Shown piece after piece: positions 51,648-59,508 of a stretch of 64,000 nt of DNA; position 1 is the stretch's first letter, and each line of letters opens with the position of its first letter. The position numbers were made by a program, and so were the translations under genes. The stretch comes from Phormidium tenue FACHB-1052. GTDB lineage: Bacteria; Cyanobacteriota; Cyanobacteriia; Phormidesmidales; Phormidesmidaceae. Location of the stretch: positions 1-64,000 of the forward strand of contig NZ_JACJQN010000020.1 in the NCBI RefSeq assembly GCF_014696675.1. The letters are read 5' to 3'. The notes under the pieces were generated by a model. The model was not told the origin of the DNA. It saw only the letters and a list, made by a program, of their open reading frames with translations, and searched no databases.

Positions 51648-52556
51648 TCAATAGGTAATCGCCTCTTCGGTATATTCCCTCGGCTCCAGGTGAATAGTGG
51701 TGCGGGTGGGGCCGTATAGCTCCTCCAGCCGCGCTTCAACCGCCTCGGTCACGGTGTGGGCGGCGCGAATATCGGTGGGCTGCACCACCAGGTGCATGTC
51801 GATGAACACCTGCCGCCCCAGCAGCCCCCGCGAGGCAATGCTGTGGCAGTTGACTACCCCCGGCACCTGCATCACCTGCTTGTGGATGGCCTCTGGGGCG
51901 ATCGCCATCTCATCTACCAGCCAGGGCAGGTTGTCGCGCAGCACCGTCCAGCCGCTCTTAAACACCAGCAGCGCCACCGGAAAGGCCAGGGCCACATCCA
52001 GCCAGGTAAACCCCTGCCACACCCCAATCAGCCCGGCAATCACCACGATGGTGGTCCAGATGTCGCTCATGGTGTGGTAAGCGTCGGCCACCAAAATCTT
52101 GCTGTTGAGGGCCAGCCCCACCCGCCGCTCGTAGGTGGCAACAAAAATGTTGATCCCCAGCACCAGCAGCATAATCCACAGGGCGGTGGCGCTCATGGTG
52201 ACCGGGTTGCCGCCTGACAGAATCCGCTCCACGGCGCTTTGGAGAATTTCAAAACAGGCAATGCCCAAAAACGCGGCAATCCCCAGGGCACCGATCGCCT
52301 CAAACTTTTGGTGGCCGTAGGGATGGTCGCGATCGGGTCGGGGGTTGGCCAGACGGTTGGTGGCCAGGCCCAGCACATTGTTGGCGCTGTCGGTGACGCT
52401 GTGCAGGGCGTCGGCCAGCAGGCTCAGCGACCCCGTCATCGAGCCCACCGTAGCCTTGAGGGCGACCACCGCCAAATTTAAGGCCAGGGTAATCAACAGC
52501 ACTCGCTGTACCGCCTGGCGGTTATCAGCAACAGAAGTAAGGGGGCGATCGCTCAT
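51648..52556 (-). CDS. Cation diffusion facilitator transporter
   Basis: A 302-residue divalent metal/proton antiporter of the inner membrane. Six hydrophobic segments are present. Metal-site motifs: LLADALHSVTDSANNVLGL in segment two and LVADAYHTMSDIWTT in segment five, both D/H-x3-D. The C-terminal cytoplasmic domain (PGVVNCHSIASRGLLGRQVF and VFIDMHLVVQPTD) is the dimerising ferredoxin-like domain. Metal could be Zn, Co or Fe; it cannot be told from sequence. ATG at 52556 is preferred over the upstream frame start at 52604. Confidence 0.92.
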   Translation of the reverse strand: MSDRPLTSVADNRQAVQRVLLITLALNLAVVALKATVGSMTGSLSLLADALHSVTDSANNVLGLATNRLANPRPDRDHPYGHQKFEAIGALGIAAFLGIACFEILQSAVERILSGGNPVTMSATALWIMLLVLGINIFVATYERRVGLALNSKILVADAYHTMSDIWTTIVVIAGLIGVWQGFTWLDVALAFPVALLVFKSGWTVLRDNLPWLVDEMAIAPEAIHKQVMQVPGVVNCHSIASRGLLGRQVFIDMHLVVQPTDIRAAHTVTEAVEARLEELYGPTRTTIHLEPREYTEEAITY

Positions 52557-52930
52557 AGCTACCCCGCCTGCCCGGCGGAACCCAAAACACAGCACGGAAC
52601 CCAACAGAGTGTTCCTAGGTCTACGTTACTGCCCTGGGGCGGGTCTGCAACGCGTTTGCCTTCGCCAGAGCAGTCATCGCTGAGCAAGTTGGAGATTCGG
52701 TTCCTTCAGAGCAGCGGCAGTTCTACGAAGTCCGTAAAGTTCGCTTAAGGATTCCGTAAATCCCCCTAGAGGGCTGATTTCAGCGACGGGGTAGCCCAGC
52801 TAACCTGGGTGAGGATTGGCTGCTGCGGCGATGGTCAAGAACCAGCCCAAGGGGCTACCGCACCCGCAACTCCCTGACTGCCCCAACCCCAACCCATCCG
52901 CTAGCTCCGCTTGCCCCATTTCCACAGTTC

Positions 52931-53782
52931 ATGAACTATTGGCCTGCCATTACAATCCCGTCTCTGGCTTTAGCCCTGGCGCTGGCCAGCCCTGGGTTGG
53001 CTGTAGCCGCAGACCCCTTGCCCCCTGGCCTATTAGAACTCACCCAGGGCAACTCAACCTACCGCACCGATCTGCTGCGCTTTAGCGATGAGCAGTCCTG
53101 GCTGATTGACGGCGTCGAAACGCTGTTTACCGATCTGTACTTTCTCAACCTCAGCAGTCTCGCGGCCCCCCAGGAGCTGCGGCTCGAAAATTTCCAGCCC
53201 ACCGCGTTTAGCCAGCCCAGCGCCGATCGCCTCAGCGCCAGTTTTTTTGGGGCCAACCTGGCCTTTTCTCTTAATTCAGTGCTGCTAGGGGGTGCCCCCG
53301 GCAGCTATCGCGCCGCTCGCCACGAAACCGTGACTCTGACCAACACCGGCAGTGACTGGCTCGACGTCAGCCTGTTTAAGTACATCGACTACGATCTCCA
53401 GTTTGATGGCGCGATCACCAACAACACCGCTTTTTTTGCAGGTCACACCCTCACCCAAACCGCCCCTAGTGGTGCCCAGGCTACTCTCTCCGTCAATCAG
53501 ACGCCGACGGCAGTGCAGATCAGTCCCTACGGGCCGCTACTGGCTCAGCTCTACAACATTCCAGCTACGGGGCTACACAATACTCCTGGCCCTCTAGTCG
53601 ATGCCGATACCACCGCCGCCGTGCAGTTTGATCGTTCTCTAGCCCCCGGCGAATCGGTGGTGTTTAAGTTTGTGATGGAAGTGCAGCGCCAGACCACGGC
53701 AAAGGCCGTGCCTGAGCCAGGCACGGCCTTTGCGATCGGTATTGTAGCGGCGGGGCTGGCGCTACTGCACCGCCGAACATAG
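52931..53782 (+). CDS. PEP-CTERM exported protein
   Basis: A 283-residue surface protein. Signal peptide (IPSLALALALASPGLAVAA), a beta-rich middle (LLRFSDEQSWLIDGVETLF, LFKYIDYDLQFDGAITNN), and the C-terminal PEP-CTERM sorting signal VPEPGTAFAIGIVAAGLALL followed by HRR. The PEP motif is a target of exosortase, which normally acts with an exopolysaccharide locus elsewhere. ATG at 52931. The DNA for the PEP motif is itself a perfect hairpin (53699-53733). Convergent with rpmB, 16 bases apart. Function unknown. Confidence 0.88.
   Translation: MNYWPAITIPSLALALALASPGLAVAADPLPPGLLELTQGNSTYRTDLLRFSDEQSWLIDGVETLFTDLYFLNLSSLAAPQELRLENFQPTAFSQPSADRLSASFFGANLAFSLNSVLLGGAPGSYRAARHETVTLTNTGSDWLDVSLFKYIDYDLQFDGAITNNTAFFAGHTLTQTAPSGAQATLSVNQTPTAVQISPYGPLLAQLYNIPATGLHNTPGPLVDADTTAAVQFDRSLAPGESVVFKFVMEVQRQTTAKAVPEPGTAFAIGIVAAGLALLHRRT
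53699..53733 (+). other. 16-bp perfect inverted repeat inside the PEP-CTERM coding region
   Basis: Arms at 53699-53714 and 53718-53733 are exact complements with a three-base loop (agc). The left arm begins GCAAAGGCCGTGCC. It overlaps the codons of the AKAVPEPGTAFA segment. It could act as a terminator, an attenuating hairpin or a composition effect. Confidence 0.7.
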
Positions 53783-53798
53783 CTGGCCGGAGGCCAAA

Positions 53799-54035
53799 CT
53801 AGAACTTATTCAGATTGAGACCGGCCTCTTTGGCCATCGCTTCAAGCCCCTTGGTTTGAAGGGTTTTGATCGCTTTAGTCGACAGGCGCAGCTTGACCCA
53901 GCGCTTGCCCTGGGGCCACCACACGCGCTTTTCTTGCAGGTTGGCTTCTTGCAGGCGCTTAGTGCGGCGGTGAGAGTGAGAGATCGAGAAGGCATTGTTG
54001 GCCTTCTTCCCGGTAAGTTGACAATGACGAGCCAT
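53799..54035 (-). CDS. rpmB: 50S ribosomal protein L28
   Basis: A 78-residue ribosomal protein: [60 protein letters not shown], ending [10 protein letters not shown], typical of bacterial L28. ATG at 54035 has GGAGAA upstream. The frame continues to 54188 but that part is not conserved. It stands alone on the minus strand, with a dispersed repeat upstream. Confidence 0.97.
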   Translation of the reverse strand: MARHCQLTGKKANNAFSISHSHRRTKRLQEANLQEKRVWWPQGKRWVKLRLSTKAIKTLQTKGLEAMAKEAGLNLNKF

Positions 54036-54352
54036 GGATATTCTCCGAGGGTAATCAAACGGCACAATAGCGCAGCTTCGAATTATAGCAGAGATCCTTG
54101 GGCAATCAACCTTCAGCATGCAGCGAGTTTTGCTGAAACTGCCGACCGGATAGGTCTTTTGGGGGCAGTGATTACTATAGAGTACCAACTCTGCAAGATG
54201 TCAGAACGGCGCTAGTAGTTTGCCAAGCCAAAGGTGACAAGTTAGCGGCAGTTCAAGATTTGATGTTTCAGGTTCATGACCGGCCTTAAACCATACACCA
54301 TAGGCTCTGAACCCTAGCTAGGCGAGCCTGTCACCATGAGCTTGGTTAAAGG
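54036..54352. other. Intergenic region with dispersed repeat copy B
   Basis: No gene supported. Positions 54222-54300 contain CAAGCCAAAGGTGACAAGTT and GGTTCATGACCGGCCTTAAA, close to copy A at 32281-32370. The rest holds rpmB promoter sequence. Confidence 0.45.
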
Positions 54353-56296
54353 CTAGGTAAGAAAGGGCGGGGCCGGACAGTCAAGGGTGATCACCACCGC
54401 TCGCAGTAGCCCCATTTCGGCGGGAGTAACGTCGTTGTCGGCCAGCACCGTATGGGCGCAGGCATCGACAATAGTCTGTTTAAGTTTGGGAGCGGCCTGC
54501 TCTAGGCGGCTGAGGCTAGCGTTGATATCAGTACTGTTGACCGGCAGCAGTTCATTGGGAGATGCCTGCGTTTTGGCCCCCGGCAGTTGCGAGATACCTA
54601 GCTTAAAAGCGTAGATAGCATCCTCTGAGCGGCTGTGGCCAACCCGCGCCAGCAGGGCAAGCACCACTAGGGCGTCGCCCCAGAGATCATTTATGTCGGT
54701 GATGGTCGCAGGTTGCCCCAAATGACTCGACAATCGTTTGCGCAAAATCAGTTGCAGCGGATAGTTCGAGAGCAGCAGTCGGCCCCCTGGCTGACTCAGG
54801 GCCTGGGCCGTTTGAATAAACTTTCGCCCCGCCTCGGGGTCGAGCTGCCGAAGGGCGGGAACTAACGCCTCTAACAACAGCAGATCTTGCCCTGGCTTGA
54901 GGGCGCGAACTCGATTATAAATTTGGCCTACGCGCCCTCTACAATCGGGGCCATAGGTATTGGACAGATACTCGATCTGCTGGGTTTGTAGGGCGGGCTT
55001 GGTTCGCACCAGCAGGGCATAGACAACCTCGGCAGCAGCAGTGGGGTCTTGTAGGGCGGCCTTGACCTCGGCGGGTAGTTCGCTGAGCAGCGATCGCACC
55101 TGTTCCAACCGCCGAGCGTCGGTGGTGCCGATGGCGGTCATAAACTGACTGGGGGCGGGAGAGGCGATCGCGGTGATCCCTGGCTGCACGGCGGTGCTGG
55201 TGCCCCTGTGCAGCCCCATCACCAGTGAATCGTCTGGGGAACTGGAGGAACTAATCGATGCCCCGACTCCCAGGGGAGAAGCTCCCTCGGGAATGGGTAC
55301 CTGGCCCAGGCGGCGCAGCCGCTCGCCCAGGGGTGGATGGGTGGCAAACCAGCCGCCCAAAAATGACAGGTTGCCGTTGGCCTCGCCAAACAGCAGGTGG
55401 CTGGCGGTTTCAGCCATGGGGGAGACCATCGTCGAGCCCGCCTGAATCTGGCCAATTTTGCGCAGCGCCCCGGTCAAACCCTCAGAGTTGCGGGTAAACT
55501 GCACCGCCGAGGCATCGGCCAGAAACTCTCGCTCCCGTGACACGGCACTTTTGATCAACCGTCCGCACAGCACCCCCAGGTAGCCAATCACGACCATAGC
55601 CAGAGCCGCCGCCAGCACTGCCCCAGCCCCCTTGTCATCCTTTGACCGACGCGACGCGCCATCGTAGTAGCTCAAGCGCAGCATCAACCGTCCGGCAATG
55701 TAAATCAGCAGCAGACCGTGGATGACCCCAATTAGTTTGAGGTTGAGGCCCATGTCGCCGTTGAGAATATGGCTGAATTCGTGGCCAATCACCCCTTGCA
55801 GCTCGTCACGGCTGAGCTGATCAAGACAGCCACGGGTCACACCAATCACGGCTTTGTCAGCGGTAAAGCCCGCCGCAAAGGCATTGATGCCTGGCTCGTC
55901 ATCCAACAGATACACGGCAGGAATGGGGGTTCCTGAGGCCAGGGCCATCTCGCTGACCACGTTGATCAACCGCTGCTCATCGAGGTCGTCGGTGAGGGGG
56001 TTTAGCTCTCGCCCGCCCAGCCCTTTGGCCAGGCTGTGGCCCCCCTGGCTGAGCTGGGCCAGTTTAGTCGAGCTGCCCACCACCATAAAGGTCAGGGTAC
56101 CGCTGGCTACCCAAAACAAGACGCCGGGCCGCCAGAGCAACCCAGGCCCTCCCAGCGCTGGGGTAGCCTGGGTGAAGAGAATTGCGATCGCCACCCCATA
56201 AAACGCTGCGATCATCACCGCGATCGACAGCCCAAACAGCAGCAGCAGCTTGGTAGTATTGCGGCGAGCCTGGTCTTGATGCTCAAAAAAATTCAT
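54353..56296 (-). CDS. M48 family zinc metalloprotease, membrane-bound
   Basis: A 647-residue protein related to HtpX but with a long C-terminal extension. Two N-terminal membrane segments (LLLLFGLSIAVMIAAFYGVA and VLFWVASGTLTFMVVGSS), the zinc motif VIGHEFSHILNGD near residue 172, further segments near 185-205 and 228-250, the third ligand region SREREFLADASAV, and a large soluble tail to residue 647 with a helical repeat. It is two bases from the lemA stop, so the pair is co-transcribed. Proteins of this pair are often linked in bacteria; the extension beyond HtpX is unexplained. Roles in membrane-protein quality control are inferred. Confidence 0.85.
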   Translation of the reverse strand: MNFFEHQDQARRNTTKLLLLFGLSIAVMIAAFYGVAIAILFTQATPALGGPGLLWRPGVLFWVASGTLTFMVVGSSTKLAQLSQGGHSLAKGLGGRELNPLTDDLDEQRLINVVSEMALASGTPIPAVYLLDDEPGINAFAAGFTADKAVIGVTRGCLDQLSRDELQGVIGHEFSHILNGDMGLNLKLIGVIHGLLLIYIAGRLMLRLSYYDGASRRSKDDKGAGAVLAAALAMVVIGYLGVLCGRLIKSAVSREREFLADASAVQFTRNSEGLTGALRKIGQIQAGSTMVSPMAETASHLLFGEANGNLSFLGGWFATHPPLGERLRRLGQVPIPEGASPLGVGASISSSSSPDDSLVMGLHRGTSTAVQPGITAIASPAPSQFMTAIGTTDARRLEQVRSLLSELPAEVKAALQDPTAAAEVVYALLVRTKPALQTQQIEYLSNTYGPDCRGRVGQIYNRVRALKPGQDLLLLEALVPALRQLDPEAGRKFIQTAQALSQPGGRLLLSNYPLQLILRKRLSSHLGQPATITDINDLWGDALVVLALLARVGHSRSEDAIYAFKLGISQLPGAKTQASPNELLPVNSTDINASLSRLEQAAPKLKQTIVDACAHTVLADNDVTPAEMGLLRAVVITLDCPAPPFLT

Positions 56297-56298
56297 GG

Positions 56299-56889
56299 CT
56301 AGCTAAAAGATACGCGGGGGACTTCTTTGACCTCGGGGGTGCTTTCTTCAAGCAGTTGAGCCGGGTTGAAGTTAAAGCTGCCCGCGATCAGGTTGCCGGG
56401 GAACATTTCCCGCTGGGTGTTGTAGAGGGTGACAGCATCGTTGAACGCCTGGCGCGCAAAGGCGATGCGGTTTTCGGTGGAGCGCAGTTCTTCGATTAGC
56501 TGGGCCATATTTTGGTTGGCCTTGAGGTCGGGGTAAGCCTCCGACAGCGCAAACAGCCGCCCCAGGGTGTTGTCGAGCATGCCTTCGGCGGCGGCCAACT
56601 GCGTCATCGCTCGCGGATCGCCGGGAGCCTGGGCCGCCTGACGGCTGGCAGTCATGGCACTGTTGCGGGCGTTGATGACCGCTGCCAGGGTTTCTTTCTC
56701 GTGGGCCATGTAGCCCTTGACGCTCTCCACCAGGTTAGGGATCAGGTCGTAGCGGCGGCGCAGCTGCACATCGATTTGGGCGTAGGCGTTTTGGTAGCGA
56801 TTGCGACCGGTCACCAAGCGGTTATAGAGATTGACAAAAAAGACCGCTGCAATGAGCAGTACGGCCACCAGCAGTATCAGTAGCCCCAT
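56299..56889 (-). CDS. lemA: LemA family membrane protein
   Basis: A 196-residue protein: N-terminal anchor (MGLLILLVAVLLIAAVFFVN), then YNRLVTGRNRYQNAYAQIDV, RRRYDLIPNLVESVKGYMAH, EKETLAAVINARNSA and AFNDAVTLYNTQREMFPGNL, typical LemA. LemA proteins are extracytoplasmic helical-bundle proteins of unclear role, often beside M48 proteases. ATG at 56889. The M48 gene follows two bases after the stop. Confidence 0.92.
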   Translation of the reverse strand: MGLLILLVAVLLIAAVFFVNLYNRLVTGRNRYQNAYAQIDVQLRRRYDLIPNLVESVKGYMAHEKETLAAVINARNSAMTASRQAAQAPGDPRAMTQLAAAEGMLDNTLGRLFALSEAYPDLKANQNMAQLIEELRSTENRIAFARQAFNDAVTLYNTQREMFPGNLIAGSFNFNPAQLLEESTPEVKEVPRVSFS

Positions 56890-56999
56890 GGGCAAATCCT
56901 CAAAAACGGCTTCGTACCGTTAGCTTGCCCAAGCTCTAAGGACGCGTCGCAGAGTTAAGAAAAATTGTGTTGAAGAGAGATGATCTGAAAGTTTTAAGC

Positions 57000-57304
57000 T
57001 CAAGGATGAAGGGGATTCGCAGATGAAGAACACACCCTCGCAGCAAAGCCTATATGCCCACTATAGATAGATCGCCAAGCCGTCGTGAGATCTGCTTGAT
57101 GATGGACAAGGCTTTCACATTCCCACTGACCTCGTACTTGGTAAGTAGAAGAAACAGAATGGCGGAGTTGTAGTAGATGACAGCGATCGCGATCAACCGT
57201 GCACATTGCTTGCTGATCTCGGAGGTGAGCCTCATAGAGTTGGGTACCTTTGATACCAAGATGCCAAAGGCATTCGTAGTGTTCAGCTTAAAAAGGTTTA
57301 CCAA
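57000..57304 (-). pseudogene. Tn3-family transposase C-terminal remnant
   Basis: The minus strand encodes LTSEISKQCARLIAIAVIYY and SAILFLLLTKYEVSGNVKAL, then IIKQIS, a recognisable part of the Tn3-type transposase C-terminal region (AVIYYN-x-AIL-x5-KYE-x-SGN-x-KAL pattern). After a frameshift near 57085 the continuation is TTAWRSIYSGHIGF in another frame, where intact copies have AWRHIHFxGHYxF. The N-terminal catalytic domain and terminal repeats are missing. It marks a site of past transposition directly next to the AT-rich kinase gene. Confidence 0.7.
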
Positions 57305-58548
57305 TGGCCGATTTCGATGGCAGTCCGTTTGTAAACCAGATATTGCGCGATCGCTATCAAATTCAAGCCCTGCTGGGTCGCAAACCCGGACGGCAAACGT
57401 TTTTGGCGCTCGATTTACAAAACCAATTGTCTGTTGTCATTAAACTCTTACTGTTTAGCCCAGATTTTACCTGGGAAGACTTGAAATTATTTGAGCGTGA
57501 GGCAGAAACCCTCAAAGCTCTTGATCATCCAGCAATCCCCCAATACCTCGATTTCTTTGAGGTAGAAATTGAGTTCGGCAAGGGTTTTGCGCTGGTACAA
57601 AGTTACATTGAGGCACGCTCACTCCAGCAATGGGTAGAGGACGGATTCAGGTTTAGCGAAGCAGAATTAACTACAATTGCTAAAGACTTGCTAGATATTT
57701 TAGAGTACCTTTATCGCCTTCAGCCACCTGTCATTCATCGCGATATTAAACCGAGCAACGTGTTGCTCAAAAACCGCAGCGGCAATAGCCCTGGTGAGGT
57801 CTATCTGATTGATTTTGGCTCAGTGCAAACAGCCGCCCATGGCGGCACGGTAACAGTGGTTGGCACCTATGGTTATATGCCACCTGAACAATTTGGTGGA
57901 CGATCGTTACCGGCATCCGATTTGTATGGTGTCGGGATGACTTTGATTTATCTGGCGACAGGTCAACATCCTGCCGATTTGCCTCAGAACGATTTGCACG
58001 TTGAATTTAAGCACTTGACATCCCTCAGTAGGTCTTTTATCAGTTGGATTGAATGGCTAACAGACCCAAGCCTAACCAGAAGACCGGCAACAGCACAGGA
58101 CGCAAGGCTACGCTTTCTCAATCCTCGTCCAGAGCCAAAAGCAACATTGACCATACAAGAGAACTACTTAGGGACAACGACACGTCCCGACTCCTCCTCT
58201 ATTTTCCTGAAAAAAACTCAAACTACTCTTCAACTAAAAGTACCATTAAAGCAAATTCAATATATAGATAGTGACATGGCGTTATGGACTTATCTAGCAC
58301 TAGCTTTAGTGATGTTATTAGCTTACCTAGAGCTAGTTTCAATGCCGTTTTTTGCAATACCTTTCAACAAGTTTTGGATTACATTATTGTTTTTGGTTTT
58401 GGGTTTACTAGTAGGTTCTAGGGTGACTTTTTTTACGCTACAACCTAGATTTCGAGTTCCAGGTCAAGGCGAAGCACTGGGTAAGCGCTTTTCAAGTGAT
58501 TTCTCCAATACTAATGCTAAGATTACACTCCAAAAAAAGCGAGGGTAG
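57304..58548 (+). CDS. Ser/Thr protein kinase with membrane segments (zero frame)
   Basis: A 414-residue Hanks-type kinase. The kinase domain (about residues 15-280) has YQIQALLGRKPGRQTF, IHRDIKPSNVLL at about 144 and DFGSVQ at about 170, with GTYGYMPPEQ as the activation-segment end. Two hydrophobic segments follow near 325-345 and 355-375. Codon use is clearly AT-richer than neighbouring genes, suggesting transfer. The frame stops at 58546, but the -1 frame continues with the expected family tail (see next entry). ATG at 57304 lies opposite the start of the Tn3 remnant. Its targets are unknown. Confidence 0.87.
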   Translation: MADFDGSPFVNQILRDRYQIQALLGRKPGRQTFLALDLQNQLSVVIKLLLFSPDFTWEDLKLFEREAETLKALDHPAIPQYLDFFEVEIEFGKGFALVQSYIEARSLQQWVEDGFRFSEAELTTIAKDLLDILEYLYRLQPPVIHRDIKPSNVLLKNRSGNSPGEVYLIDFGSVQTAAHGGTVTVVGTYGYMPPEQFGGRSLPASDLYGVGMTLIYLATGQHPADLPQNDLHVEFKHLTSLSRSFISWIEWLTDPSLTRRPATAQDARLRFLNPRPEPKATLTIQENYLGTTTRPDSSSIFLKKTQTTLQLKVPLKQIQYIDSDMALWTYLALALVMLLAYLELVSMPFFAIPFNKFWITLLFLVLGLLVGSRVTFFTLQPRFRVPGQGEALGKRFSSDFSNTNAKITLQKKRG

Positions 58549-58778
58549 TTATTGTTATCCTTAACCTGCTAAAAGGTGGGGAGTCGACTGTAATTTTTCA
58601 AGAAAGACTAATGGGCATTTCTGTTGGCGCGGAGACCTTGACCCGCTATCGGCTCAGCTTGAAATTCCCATCTAATGACCAAATGATTATCGAAGGCGAT
58701 CGTCGGGAAATTGAATGGCTCTGCAATGAATTAAGCGAGTGGGCAGACATTCAGGCAATGACTTGGAGAAATCTCTGA
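58533..58778 (+). other. -1 frame continuation of the kinase after slippery A-AAA-AAG
   Basis: CAA AAA AAG at 58531-58539 contains the heptamer A-AAA-AAG in the kinase zero frame, the same heptamer used by dnaX. Shifting back one base at 58539 opens a 79-codon frame to a TGA at 58776-58778. It reads GISVGAETLTRYRLSLKFPS, then IIEGDRREIEWLCNELSEWA, which matches the C-terminal domain expected in this kinase family. The full product would be 491 residues. No AUG/RBS needed. A weak hairpin AGGGTA/TATCCT lies just after the slip site. Programmed shift, recent mutation or sequence error remain possible. Confidence 0.6.
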
Positions 58779-58925
58779 GTTCTAATGCCTGACCGTTATT
58801 TATCCATAAGGGCGTGGATAGGGTTTGAGTAAGGCGAGGGGTTTGGGCTTACACCACCTTTTATGAAAGTGTCTTGAGGTCGCTGTTCTAGCCTTTTAAA
58901 CCTTGCACCCCAGAGCTTCATCCCT

Positions 58926-59456
58926 TTAACTGCCCGATCGCGCCAGGGGCTCCGACGGCGGAAACGGCAGCGGTCGATACCATTGGGGTCGGGTTTGGGG
59001 GAATGGTGAAGGCTGCGTCAGCTGCTGTTTAACCTGGTTGAGATCCTGGTTTAGCTCCCGAATGCGGCGCGAGAGCAGGCGAATCACGTTGACCGCAATG
59101 CCGGGGGTTTCGTCAATGGCATCGTAGAGCTGCTGCTGAGTGAGCACCAGACAGGCGCAGGGCTCTAGAGTCGTGACTGAGGCCGATCGCGGCTCGGCAT
59201 CAAACACCGACATTTCGCCAAAGCATTCGTCTTCCTTGAGCTGGGCCACTTCCTGCCCGCCGATGTGCACACTAACGCGGCCCGACACCACAATGTACAT
59301 CGATCGCCCCTCCTGGCCTTCGGTAATGATGGTGTAGTTGCTGTCGTAGAACACCTCATCCATCACCGAGGCCAGCCGCACCAAAAAGTCATCCCGCAGC
59401 TCTTTGAACATGGGGACGTTACGAATAAAAAGGAGTCGTTCGACGCTGTTTAACAT
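58926..59456 (-). CDS. Cyclic nucleotide-binding domain protein
   Basis: A 176-residue soluble protein of the CRP/CNB family. The beta-barrel motifs are FYDSNYTIITEGQEGRSMYI, VSGRVSVHIGG and the phosphate-binding cassette FGEMSVFDAEPRSASVTT, with the usual Glu and Arg of cAMP binding. There is no helix-turn-helix after the barrel; the tail is a coiled, Pro-rich segment. So it is a ligand-sensing module and not a DNA-binding regulator. It follows the nucleotide-transporter/HEAT gene by 52 bases and is probably in its operon. Confidence 0.9.
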   Translation of the reverse strand: MLNSVERLLFIRNVPMFKELRDDFLVRLASVMDEVFYDSNYTIITEGQEGRSMYIVVSGRVSVHIGGQEVAQLKEDECFGEMSVFDAEPRSASVTTLEPCACLVLTQQQLYDAIDETPGIAVNVIRLLSRRIRELNQDLNQVKQQLTQPSPFPQTRPQWYRPLPFPPSEPLARSGS

Positions 59457-59508
59457 ACGGGGGCGGTTTGCTCTACGGGGTAACGGCGGGTGAAGGGGGC
59501 CAGAAGCG

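Noticed and set aside
54036-54188. Longer L28 frame
   Set aside because: L28 is 78 residues in relatives and the ATG at 54035 has a ribosome site.
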